Shown here piece after piece: positions 34,623 through 44,825 of a stretch of 64,000 nt of DNA. The stretch spans positions 2,128,583 through 2,192,582 of the forward strand of contig NW_006768765.1 of NCBI RefSeq assembly GCF_000204055.1, in the 5' to 3' direction. Source of the stretch: Melampsora larici-populina 98AG31 (lineage: Eukaryota > Basidiomycota > Pucciniomycetes > Pucciniales > Melampsoraceae). Below the pieces are notes generated by a model. That model was not told the origin of the DNA, ran no database searches, and saw only the letters and a program-made list of their open reading frames with translations. The translations under genes and the position numbers were made by a program. The number at the start of each line of letters is the position of its first letter. Within the stretch, counting starts at the first letter, position 1.

Positions 34623-34914
34623 ACGGGGTGGCTAGCGGCTAAAGAAAAATATAACCAACAACTGAAACACTAAATATAAAAAACTGAACACAACACTAGG
34701 TAAAATTGAAACATAACCGTAATAACATACTGAAGCGCCTGAGATAAATAACTCAACACACATAAGACAAAATTAAAACATAACCAAACCAAAAACTGAA
34801 ACCTAAGATAAATAACCAAACTTATACAAGCCTAAAAGGAACAAAACAAAGAATACCTTAACAACTAAAAAAGAAACAGACAAACTTTACTTGAGGGATG
34901 GGAAGGGAGGGTTG

Positions 34915-35168
34915 AAAAAATTTCTGAGCTAATAACAAAAAGAGTTTTTAACAATCTTAATGATGAACTCCAATACGAAGACTAGAGACTTTGACAAAAG
35001 TGAATGCGATGGGGAGTTGGTAAAGAGGGTGGTGAACAGGCATGATGTCATACCTGTAGTCAAAAGATAAGATCAAGAACCCGACCCGTCAGCTTAATTA
35101 AACAACATGTAATGTAATGTTACCAACTATCCCATTCCACTAGGTTAATAACAAGTTACCAACAGCGA
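34915..35168 (-). repeat. Ngaro split direct repeat A2
   Basis: 254 bp nearly identical to A1 (41405-41658) and directly abutting B1. Confidence 0.9.
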
Positions 35169-35292
35169 GAAATGGGATTGTTAAAAACTCACTACTAGTT
35201 TGGTATCAAATACCAAAGGACAGTATTTGGTGCAAAGCCCAAGGCCTAAGCCCAGGGAATAAAATTACTTGACATAACAACGAACACGCCCT
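35169..35292 (-). repeat. Ngaro split direct repeat B1
   Basis: Second copy of the B repeat, joined to A2 without spacer. The junction is expected to mirror the ends joined in the circular intermediate. Confidence 0.85.
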
Positions 35293-35551
35293 CTCCGACC
35301 CGCCTACCAGCGTACCAAAAGAGTGGTGAAGAAGGAAGGGAAAAAATAATTTGTCAGTGTTCTTGTCACCAAATACGATATAAAAATATTCACAAGAACA
35401 AAGATATGAACAAATCCGCAACCAAGCATGTAAGCCATTGACCGTGAATAATAGGCCACCGCCATTAACCGCAAGCATATAAATCATAGACCGAAAAAGC
35501 ATAAAGAAACTTTTAAGGCAAATATGCCATTGACCAAAACCGCCAGACTTA

Positions 35552-36568
35552 CTATTTAAAAACAACTTTGTAACCAACGTGAGACATACGTCCAATCATG
35601 TGATTCTGATTCTCCAGAAGACGAAGGGCACAATGACCTCGAACATATATAAGAAACGCATCTGAAGACCAACAACCGGCGCTTTTGATGAAATCCATCG
35701 TCGCGCCCGCTTGAGCTAAAGCCAACGCACCACCAGATCTCAACGAATGACCAGAAAAAGATTTATCAAAATGACAATGAAAACGCTCAAGAAACCAAGA
35801 TCGAGTTGGATGGAGGCCTTTTGAGGTAATAAAAAGTTCTGGCGAAGATATAAAATTGGTGTCTCTTGAACAAAGATACGACTTGATGAGGCGTATAGGA
35901 CAAGCAGTAGTGTTTTCGAAATGTTGGATAATTACTGGAGTACCTAGAAAACGCTTGTCACCTTTTGAATACGGAAGATGATATTGAACAAACTTTTTGC
36001 AAGTCGAAAATTGGAGAACGCAGCGCATGATGATCTTCCTCTCGTCGAAAAGACTATTCGAATCTGGAACAGTTAGCTCTCCTAAACGGAGCAAGCCGCC
36101 AAATCCCAAACCTAACATGGCTAAAAATAATTTGTCGTCATGAGAAGATGACAATTTTTTGATAACTTCTTCGATTTGATGAATTGACAATGCTTTCTTC
36201 CTGACGACCGGTTTTGAACACTCATTAAGACAATGCTTCATTGTATCGATTACATCTTGATGTCTTGATTCACAACAAATAGAGGGAAAATTTAATTTAA
36301 AAATATGCGCTATACCAACTAAGTATGCTTGAACCGATCTGGGGGAAATAATACGACATGAGTACGAAACATAATCACACAAATTTTCTACATCAGGAAT
36401 AAATGGCTGTTTGAATTTTTTACACCACCTAGCAAAACTTCTAAACCCGGACTTATACTTTGCTGAAGATGTTTTTGCGACAGTTGCACGTCGATCCTCC
36501 TTCGATAACTGACGTAATTGTTCTAAGGAGATGTTTAACATAGACGACGTCTTTTTGGATCGACCCAT
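35552..36568 (-). CDS. Tyrosine recombinase of the Ngaro element
   Basis: A 338-residue uninterrupted frame starting at ATG 36568. N-terminal SAM-like core-binding region (about 20-110) and C-terminal catalytic domain with Arg161 (GLLRLGELT), His274-x-x-Arg277 (GHSLRSGG), Trp300 and Tyr308 (SDAFLIYVRGH): the complete R-H-R-H/W-Y set of phage-integrase-type recombinases. It would integrate circular element DNA. It starts 34 nt inside the end of the RT frame (36535), so translation is coupled or uses a separate message. Intact, so potentially active. Confidence 0.9.
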   Translation of the reverse strand: MGRSKKTSSMLNISLEQLRQLSKEDRRATVAKTSSAKYKSGFRSFARWCKKFKQPFIPDVENLCDYVSYSCRIISPRSVQAYLVGIAHIFKLNFPSICCESRHQDVIDTMKHCLNECSKPVVRKKALSIHQIEEVIKKLSSSHDDKLFLAMLGLGFGGLLRLGELTVPDSNSLFDERKIIMRCVLQFSTCKKFVQYHLPYSKGDKRFLGTPVIIQHFENTTACPIRLIKSYLCSRDTNFISSPELFITSKGLHPTRSWFLERFHCHFDKSFSGHSLRSGGALALAQAGATMDFIKSAGCWSSDAFLIYVRGHCALRLLENQNHMIGRMSHVGYKVVFK

Positions 36569-38517
36569 GACGTGGTACCTGTACTAAAATTATTGACCAA
36601 AAGATTTGCTTCTAACCCTCCAGAAGCTAAGAATGGATTAAGTTGGAAAAAAGAGACTGAAGAAGCACCAATACGAAGGCAAAGCAATTCTAAATCCCTA
36701 TCTGATATATCTAACTTTTGTCGAGATAAATCATCAGCCTTGCTGTTGAAATCTTTTGATATGTGCATGACTTTTACGTCAGCACCAGCGTCCACCAACC
36801 GAGAAACAGAATAACGGAAGAGTGGTCTCACAATTGGATTAGGAGAGTGTGAATTGAAAAGGTCACAGACTAATTGCAAGTCCAAATGAATAAAGATCCT
36901 CTTCGCGTTTGCCTTTATGCCATAATTGATTGCGCATACCACCGCCAACAGCTCTGCCCAATAGATATTCCGAGTTGGTGGAGGCAGGACAGAATAACTA
37001 CCTACACAAGACCCTGGCTCCCAAACTCCTATTTCAGCCATACACGTGTCGGTAAAAAACACCGCGTCAGCATCTTGAAGCTTCCATCTTGATGATTTGA
37101 GAAACCGACCACCGTTAGCATTTTTGAAATAATTTAGCAACCATTGTAAATCATCTTGATTTTCTTTGTTTAACGGTATTTGCATGTACTTCTTGTGCTT
37201 TCCGGCGATCTTATCGTAAAGGCTTTGTAAAGCATACCTTCCCCAAGGCATTGAGGTACACGCCCATGAGGCCGTCCCTAACAGTTCTTGCCATTCCTTC
37301 AAAATTTGTTTTGGTTTTGAAACAAAATCTTCAATTTTTAAAAATAACTTTTCTTTCTTGTCAGCATGAAGATACATAGTCATTTCCTTCGTATCTACTA
37401 TATGACCAATGATTTCAATGATTGGACCATGGATTTGCTTTTTCCATACCCATGGAATGCCTAACATGTCAAAAAGATTCAGTAATTTAGCTTGTGGTAT
37501 TGGAATAAAATGATCTTTGAACATAATGAAATCCTTCGCAGAACAAATACCCCAGACATCATCCATCATGTTGTTCATCCTCTTAATTTTGAAGATAAAT
37601 TCAGCAATCCAAAGTACCAAGGAAAAGAAACCACACCAAATGTGTGGAGATGCAGATGATCCAAAAGTTAAATTGTAATCGACTCGTGTTTTCTCATTGA
37701 TTCTCATGATTTGGCAAAGCTGATATTGCAGGTGACAAGGCATGATCCTAAAGGCTGTCTCCACATCTGATTTCCATAGCATAAGATCTTCCTGTTCTAA
37801 GTTCATATCAATTATATAAGGAACAAAGTTTTTCAGCGAATCATAGGTTACCGCTATGTTGTCTTTGTCGATTAAATCGTTATGAGAAGGGTTTCCAACA
37901 CTCATATTCGAACAAACCCACATTTTTGCCGAATCTTTCTTTGACACCATTAGCAGAGGAATAACTTTCATGCCGGGAAGAAGAGTCGAAAATTCTTGCG
38001 AGTACCGTCCTTTGTCGATTTCTTCTTGGCATTGAACTTCCAAGATATCCTTAAATGTGTCACACGAGGCGTGATTTGGACCATTGACAACTTCTGCGGA
38101 AGGGAGAGAAGAACTAGGCCAGAACCCAAAACGTAGACCCTTGATCACGGAATTGACGAAAGGCCTGTTTGGGTGATCAATTAGTAACGTCTCCAGTTTC
38201 TCAACTTCAATAGGAGTGTTGATTTTAAATAAAAAGTGGTATTGCTGAAGAGAATAAGCAGCAACCTGGTTGATTTTTAAAGATGGTGCGTCTGGAAACG
38301 GTCTCACGGATAAGCTTGATTTGATTGATGGAGAACATCCCACGTCGTTAATGCCGTCCCAGATATAACCGCGAAGAAACTTGTGGGAAGAATTTTCGTC
38401 TATAGTCAATTCCTCTTTCTTCTTCGATGATCTAAAGAAGGCACTGCAGAGTCAGATAAACTTATTACAAATTAACAACAATCAAGAGAAATACCAACCC
38501 GAAGATAGATTTTTCAT
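36535..38517 (-). CDS. Reverse transcriptase-RNase H of the Ngaro element
   Basis: Two exons, 38517-38495 and 38443-36535, the small first exon supplying the ATG via a 51-nt intron. RT motifs: LWKSDVETAFRIMP (catalytic Asp), TFGSSASPHIW, and NMMDDVWGI (MDD in place of YxDD). RNase H follows: FFTDTCMAEIGVWEPGS (Asp), YWAELLAVV (Glu), IFIHLDLQLVCDLF (Asp) and HISKDFNSKADDLSR. RT-RH without protease or DDE integrase suits DIRS/Ngaro elements. The ATG lies 5 nt after the gag stop. The frame is open to its end, overlapping the recombinase. Confidence 0.85.
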
Positions 38518-39121
38518 CTCCTTCAGGTATGCTTAACTCCAGGGTGCTCCTTCCTACATCCTTTGACATTCTGAAATGTAAGCGCAATAGTTAGTAATCC
38601 AACTATTTCCAAACCTCTTCTTCTTTTTAGAAATGCATGTGAAACCGAAAAAGTCAAAAAGAAATAACCAACACATCTATGCTGTCTTTGGCATTTATCG
38701 CCAAGGGCACAGTGACCAAGATTATAAGCAAAACAGTATGTTTCTGCTTCGTTCTTAAAACCTCTGGTATCTTCCACGCCAAACCCACTCTTATATTTAT
38801 AAGTATGATCGTAAAGCAACGGAGAGGTCTGATTTCTTGGATGACTTCGGCTACGTTGATTCCAACTTTGGCGACTAGGACCTTGATATGGTCTAGCGCT
38901 TGTCGAAGCTTCTGGTTGACGAAGTTGAGGTTTGTATGCATCCGCCATGTACTTTGATGCCAAAGTCGAAAGGGACTTCACAGCCCCCAACTACTGGTCA
39001 CTGGCAGGCCAGTACATCCGATGTCTCCAAAATGTTTTCAACAAAACTTCAATTTGTTTTCAGCATAACATCCATCTGCTATCAAGATGTTTTGGGTCAG
39101 TCACCAGCAAAATATGTCATA

Positions 39122-39950
39122 CCACCAAAATTGAGATGATGTCATACAGCATCATAAACCTGTACAAACCTGCTCCTGTATTTCCCCACCAAGAATATAT
39201 AGTTTATTAACCTTTGTGACATAAATTGACTGAGTTATTGAGGTTTGAAAAAAAAATCACGGACAAAAAATACTATTTTTGTACTGTACCTAAGAATTGA
39301 TTCTGGAATATCTTCCAGCTTCGTCAATATACATACACAAAAAAATTGATATTCCTTTTGAAAACATGTTTCTCCACATTTTTGTCCCCTAAAGCCTTCC
39401 CGTATGGGCAGTATTTCTACATGTAATTCCTGAATGTGTCTGCAAGTTTGATTTTCTGAAGTTCTTTGCCCCGATAAAAATTTTGAGGGAACATATGCCA
39501 AAATCATTCTGAATTTGATGGATATACATGTAGATGGTTTTTGACAAAAACGTGTGTCATAAACTTTGTCGTTTCTGCCTTGNNNNNNNNNNNNNNNNNN
39601 NNNNNNNNNNNNNNNNNNNNNNNNNNNNNNNNNNNNNNNNNNNNNNNNNNNNNNNNNNNNNNNNNNNNNNNNNNNNNNNNNNAGGGACAAAAATGTGGAG
39701 AAACATGTTTTCAAAGGGAATATCAATTTTTTGGTGTATGTATATTGACAAAGCTGGAAGATATTCCAGAATCAATTCTTAGGTATAGTACAAAAATAGT
39801 ATTTTTTGTCCGTGATTTTTTTTTCAAACCTCAATAACTCAGTCAATTTATGTCACAAAGGTTAATAAACTATATATTCTTGGTGGGGAAATACAGGAGC
39901 AGGTTTGTACAGGTTTATGATGCTGTATGACATCATCTCAATTTTGGTGG
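39122..39950. repeat. 268-bp inverted arms around an assembly gap
   Basis: The left arm 39122-39389 is repeated in reverse complement at 39683-39950 with few differences. The gap abuts the inner end of the right arm, while the left arm continues for another 193 bp before the Ns. Confidence 0.9.
39583..39682. other. Assembly gap (100 N)
   Basis: Exactly 100 Ns, the conventional length for a gap of unknown size. True length cannot be judged. Confidence 1.
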
Positions 39951-41284
39951 TCTCCCAACCACTTCTCAACAAATTCTCAATCAATGGATGTTATCCATTT
40001 GGTATCCATTTCATAACTTTCTCATAACTTGCTCATAACTTGCTAGGGTCGGTGGGAGGCACTGGCCTGCCAGTGACTTGTGATTGGGGGCTGTGCTTAT
40101 GATCATAATCACCGAAAGAGAGATTTTCCTTTGATGCAAAATTCCTACGAAGCGCTGCATCGTAATTCGCAACGCACATCCAATCCGCTTTTGTACCATC
40201 TGACATAAACCTTTCTTTGATGAACTCCGCATATTGTTTGAAATCATCGTAACAACTAGGGAACGCTTCTTGGTAGGTCCTTTGCAAAATATCAAAATAA
40301 TAAAACCACTCCTGAGCGTCGAGGAGTTTCTCAGATAAGGCCTTATTCTGAAGAGAAAGATTTTTATTGCGGCCATCCACAATGAGTGGAGCCGTATAAC
40401 CTTTCTGTTTAGCCAAGTATTTGCCTTTGATGCGCTGTAAATCAATGTATTTGCCCTCCAATAGATCTTTCGTAAGGGTTTTAGGGAAATCCGAAGGCCT
40501 AACACTAGCATTGAAACCTTTGACTGCCAAGGATATAATAGAAGCGTAGCCTTTCTTAGCTTTAGAGAATCTAAGCGCTCCCGGAGTATAAGAAGACTCA
40601 GAATTAGGCCCAGACTCTGCTCTCGAAGCCCAATCAAATTTCTTTGTTTTCTTAGCATTTTTGATATCATCAGAATCGTCTGAACTGTCCGAATCGATGT
40701 CCGTTCTATGACTTTTAGCATGCTTACCTCCTCTCTTCTCGATATGCGGAGGAGTAGATTTAGCACGAATAGATTTATCTTTTTCCTTTCTCTTCTGTTC
40801 CTCCAAGAGGTTCCTAGCAACTTGAGCCATGTCGATTTCTTCTTGGGTAAGGATGTGAACTTGAGGAGAACGCCGAATGCTTTCCCTATGACTACCCTCT
40901 TGACTTCTTCCTTTCTCTTTATCAATGACAATATCATCTGGGAAGGTAGGGTTGGTAGACAGATCAAACACATAAACAGGATCAACTTGAGAAGTGACCG
41001 GTCTAGTAGGCATTGGTCCTTCATTATTATGGACAGGACGACCATTGTCTTTATCAGATTTGATAAGGACAGCAGCAAACTTGGACCATTGACGGTACCA
41101 GTTTGGAGTAGAGAAAGGAACAATCTCGGAATATAATGATTGCATTTCTGCCATAGTATTGGCGTTGGAACCACCACTTGTATCATATGATTTGGTGAGG
41201 ACTTCCAACTTCTCAGCCACCACTTCAGCACCTTCGTAATCAAATGAACATTATCGCTCATTAAGAGTTTTTCAACGAAAAAAT

Positions 41285-41375
41285 AAATGGTTTTTTAGAA
41301 AGAAACGGTTTTTAATAAGTGAAATGGTTTTTAAGTTGAAACGGTTTTTAGATGAAACGGTTTTTATGAGAAAAG
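41285..41375. repeat. Tandem AACGGTTTTTA repeats in the Ngaro leader
   Basis: Five loosely spaced copies of GAAA(C/T)GGTTTTTA-like units (period about 15-20 bp) lie between the A1 repeat and gag. Confidence 0.75.
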
Positions 41376-41404
41376 GGTTGACTTTTGTACCTTATTTTGT
41401 GTCA

Positions 41405-41658
41405 AAAAAATTTCTGAGATAATAACAAAAAGAGTTTTTAACAATCTTAATGATGAACTCCAATACGAAGACTAGAGACTTTGACAAAAGTGAATGCGAT
41501 GGGGAGTTGGTAAAGAGGGTGGTGAACAGGCATGATGTCATACCTGTAGTCAAAAGATAAGATCAAGAACCCGACCCGTCAGCTTAATTAAACAACATGT
41601 AATGTAATGTTACCAACTATCCCATTCCACTAGGTTAATAACAAGTTACCAACAGCGA
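41405..41658 (-). repeat. Ngaro split direct repeat A1
   Basis: 254 bp, 5' end of the element, nearly identical to A2 at 34915-35168. Confidence 0.9.
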
Positions 41659-43134
41659 TTCTTGCTGACCGCTTCATGATCACAGAGAATAAGATTAAGG
41701 CACCAGAGAAATGTCTCAATACTATTTTAAGTATTATTCCCAGTTTTTAAAGCGCAAAAACACAAAAATAGATCAATTACTAGCAATACTGTTGTAACTA
41801 TCATTCCCAAAGAAGACTTGTAGCCTTATCACATGTAAATAAATTTTTCATTAAGTTTGAAGGGGCTGATTCAAGTGACCATAGTGCAAACATAATAATT
41901 TCATGATGATTAAAAACACTATGACAAAGGTATACAATGAGAACAAAAGGGGAACAAAGCCTGAAACACATTCACGGGTAACAGGTACAAAAATGAGTAC
42001 ACGGCAACAGGCCTCAGTGCTTCAAAGAGCAACTAGAATGAGAAAACTGACCTGACCAACGCACAAGTTAGTAAAAGATACAGAAAAGAAGAGAGATAAG
42101 AAATAATTAAAAGCTAAAACAAACCTGTGAGTAAAAGCAGCATATTGTAGGCAAAGGTGATTGATGAGGTTTGTAAGTAAAAGATAAAGAAAACTATTGA
42201 AAAAGAAGTTGTAGTAAAAATAGGTCTTAGGAGAATGAATAGTACACAAATTTAAAAGCAAGACACTTACAGTTTCTTTCCAATGAGGAAAGAGACTGAG
42301 TGGAACAAAAGGTAATGTATATATATCTAAACAAAATGAACAAAACAGAGAAAGAAAGAAATTCTCAGGTCACAGACAACCTATTCCCAAAGCAGACAAA
42401 TGAAACACCAATAACCGCGACATTCCATCTACAACCGTACTCATAAAACCTTCATTTGTATCTCAACCAACCACACTCTTCTTTTTAATTAGACCCTTAT
42501 TATCAACATATCAAATCTATAACCGGAAGTCCTTGACTAATAACCCAGACTACCAAAAACTCAAATAGATACTCCGAACAGGGTGTAAGATATCACGACA
42601 ATCTTTACAAACACCCAGCAATGATAATCAAACCTCAAAAACCCTCAAAAACCCTTTCATGTGATCTTAAGTTGAAATTATGACTAATGAATGACATGAT
42701 TTGAGCTGTGAAATTGATCAATTGATCTATAAATGATTCACAGATCTTCTTATGATGAATATAGGTGATTTTTTCCTAATCTTCATAGCTGAAAACCATT
42801 TTTAGAGTTTTGACTTTTTTCTAAAGTGCTCCAATTGTTGACTACTATATCTCATCTTGTAGATCTCATGATTCAGATCAATCCTTGGCATAACATTACC
42901 TACTTATGATATGTGATGACTGAGTAATTGTGTTGTAAAAATAGATAAAATAAGCTTGCTGTGTTGTAAATGCTGTTACACGTGATCTGTAAGCACAAAA
43001 GTTGTAATCCACACCAATCTCTTTGATTCCTGATAAATTTTTCACAACCCCTCTGTTGTAGAACTTATAACCCAACAAGATTTATAGAGAGTGTAAGGGG
43101 ATAATCTACCAGTAAGAGACTAGTAGAAGATGTC
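41659..43134. other. AT-rich unassigned sequence
   Basis: No supported gene. The segment near 41850-41970 resembles 44210-44310 (TGAAGTGACCA.., ATGATGAT.., AAAAGGGGAACAAA), a diverged direct repeat. Confidence 0.4.
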
Positions 43135-43346
43135 TGAGAGCATCCACAGCAGTCCCCCAATTGTGCGGGCTCTCAATGACATGGGGGGTCACATAGCCGT
43201 AAATTGCTCCAACAGACCTTGCAAAATTGGGGTGAGACATTGAGAGTCTCCAGATTTTGAGCTGGGCCCTCCACATCTGCAAGGTCTAGGCAGGCTCTTG
43301 ACATCATGTGCAACTGCTTTGACATGACCAATACAGAACACTGGTA

Positions 43347-43739
43347 CAGCCTGTTAAGGCCCGGCTGGACTAGTCATTGGAGATGACAAGGCGCTTGGCC
43401 AAGTCTCACCTGTTTTTGGATTAGACTAGCTGGAATGTTTGGGAATTTCATTTGTAACTGGTTTCGCTTTTGTCATGTTACGTCAGACTTGTAAAACGCC
43501 TTGTGAAACATGTTTTGTATAAGATGTGTGCTCTTTCTAGATTGTGTTAGAACTTTCCTCTTGTCACATTTTCTTCTTGTTTTGGTAGACTAGTAACTAA
43601 CACTAGTCATCTAGGTTAGAGCTTATTTCTCTCTTTGTCATCTTATGAAACTTGTCACATTTTCTTCTTGTTTTGGTAGACTAGTAACTAACACTAGTCA
43701 TCTAGCTTTGCGTTTCATCATCTTCGTCCCAATACAGCC
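43347..43739. mobile_element. Second probable solo LTR (43352-43734)
   Basis: A 383-bp unit starting TGTTAAGGCC is flanked by CAGCC at 43347-43351 and 43735-43739. Its 3' end reads CCCAATA rather than ending in CA, so one end may be mutated. Like the solo LTR at 7520-7893 it has a large direct repeat near its 3' end. Confidence 0.5.
43560..43705. repeat. 55-bp direct repeat, 91-bp period
   Basis: The unit starting CTTGTCACATTTTCTTCTTG and ending CACTAGTCATCTAG occurs at 43560-43614 and 43651-43705 without mismatch. Confidence 0.95.
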
Positions 43740-44825
43740 AACCTTTGCAAAAACAACTGTATTGCTCCTCCAATATCTTTGCTCAAGCATATTCAATATA
43801 CTCAACTGGGTTTTGGCCCCAACTTTAGGTACACCACTGTGGGAAGTGCATTTTTTTTACCCCCCACATCCAAAAATCAGCATCGGGGGTCTGTTTCTGA
43901 GCTTGCACAATCAGGTGGCTGCTGTGGATGCTCTAAATACTGCCTTCCTAAAACAAGACAATCCAAAAGGGGAACTCTGTTGAATTGAGTACTGATAAGT
44001 ATCAACAGAGAAAAGTATCTTCAATTGACTTTCAAAGGACCAAAAGCACAAATTTTGAATGAAACAGCACAGTTTTTAAATTGACTGTCTCTCAACACTT
44101 AAAGTGTTATTCCAATCTGATAACCAAGGGAAAAAAGTGCAATATCCTTTTGATATTATTTCCAAAGACTTTATAAGTCACAAACACTACAACACTAAAA
44201 TAAATTTCTCTTCATACCTATGATAAAGGGCGTATTGAAGTGACCAGGTATGATTAAAATAAGTTTATGATGATAAACAAAATGATAAAGCTAAAAGGGG
44301 AACAAAAACACCCAGATCCTCCATTTGATAATGGATCCCACTATTTAGCGCCCTCGGATTGGTATCCGAAGCCCCCTTTCGGACCGGACACCGGGCAAAT
44401 CGAAGTTTGAAGCCCCTTTTGAAAAAATCGGGCAAAGCAGGGGGCAAAAAATAGGGCAACTCTCGTATCTTTTGTAAAGATTTCTTTCGCGTCCCTGCTT
44501 CTCAATTTTGTCTTTTCTTTGTTTCTTTCTTCTTTTTTTTTCTCGCACAACACATTGAATAATTGAATAAGGTGCATAACATGTTCATATTATCATATTC
44601 ATATTCATAGGCATAAATGTAAGATAAGTGGCATATGTGAGACCTTCCAAAAGAAGGAATGATACAAAGGTGGCATACATGAGATCTTCCCCAAGAAGGA
44701 ATCATACAAAAGAGTGTCGCATACAAGACATACAAGAACCATCCAAAAGAAAAAAAAAACGTACAAAACCAAGCGAGACAACAATACACACCAAACAAAG
44801 AGAGAAAAAAACATCCATCCATACA

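Larger units (their letters stand above)
38979..40095. mobile_element. Palindromic CACTA-like insertion in gag
   Basis: Terminal inverted repeats CACAGCCCCCAA..GTCACTGGCAGGCC (about 40 bp, several mismatches) are flanked by CTT (38976-38978, 40096-40098). CAC ends and a 3-bp duplication suit the CACTA/CMC group. Inside, 39122-39389 and 39683-39950 form long inverted arms of very high identity around a 100-N gap, so the internal part is incomplete and any transposase would be hidden in the gap. Confidence 0.7.
38523..41223 (-). pseudogene. Gag-like ORF of the Ngaro element, split by an insertion
   Basis: The 5' part (41223-40096) encodes a 375-residue region rich in charged residues with a helical C-terminal half (WFYYFDILQRTYQEAFPSCY). 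The 3' part (38978-38523) has a CCCH-type finger CFAYNLGHCALGDKCQRQH, then a GTTGGT..TTTCAG intron (about 38670-38572) leading to a final exon with C-x4-C-x3-H-x4-H (CNVKGCRKEHPGVKH). An insertion at 38979-40095 with a 3-bp duplication separates the parts; frame would be continuous without it. No ATG is in frame near 41223, so the start is unresolved and may need a 5' exon. Confidence 0.75.
34499..41658 (-). mobile_element. Ngaro-like tyrosine-recombinase retrotransposon
   Basis: Minus-strand order: repeat A1 (41658-41405), gag, reverse transcriptase-RNase H, tyrosine recombinase, repeat B1 (35292-35169), repeat A2 (35168-34915), a 292-bp spacer, repeat B2 (34622-34499). Split direct repeats A1..B1-A2-B2 and a YR instead of a DDE integrase define the Ngaro group of DIRS-order elements, which integrate through a circular intermediate without target duplication; none is seen. 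A repeats are 254 bp and nearly identical; B repeats are 124 bp with two differences, so the copy is young. Gag is disrupted by an 1.1-kb insertion. Confidence 0.85.
43138..43933. mobile_element. Harbinger-like MITE interrupted by a solo LTR
   Basis: Inverted ends GAGCATCCACAGCAG and CTGCTGTGGATGCTC extend for roughly 35 bp with mismatches. Flanking triplets are TGA and TAA, a possible decayed 3-bp duplication. GAGCAT ends suit PIF/Harbinger. After removing the LTR the unit is about 410 bp and non-coding. Confidence 0.55.

Noticed and set aside
40011..41261. 416-codon minus-strand frame starting with an ATG
   Set aside because: Ser/Leu/Lys-rich +1 shadow of the gag frame; homology to the relic gag at 8.3-9.3 kb lies in the other frame.
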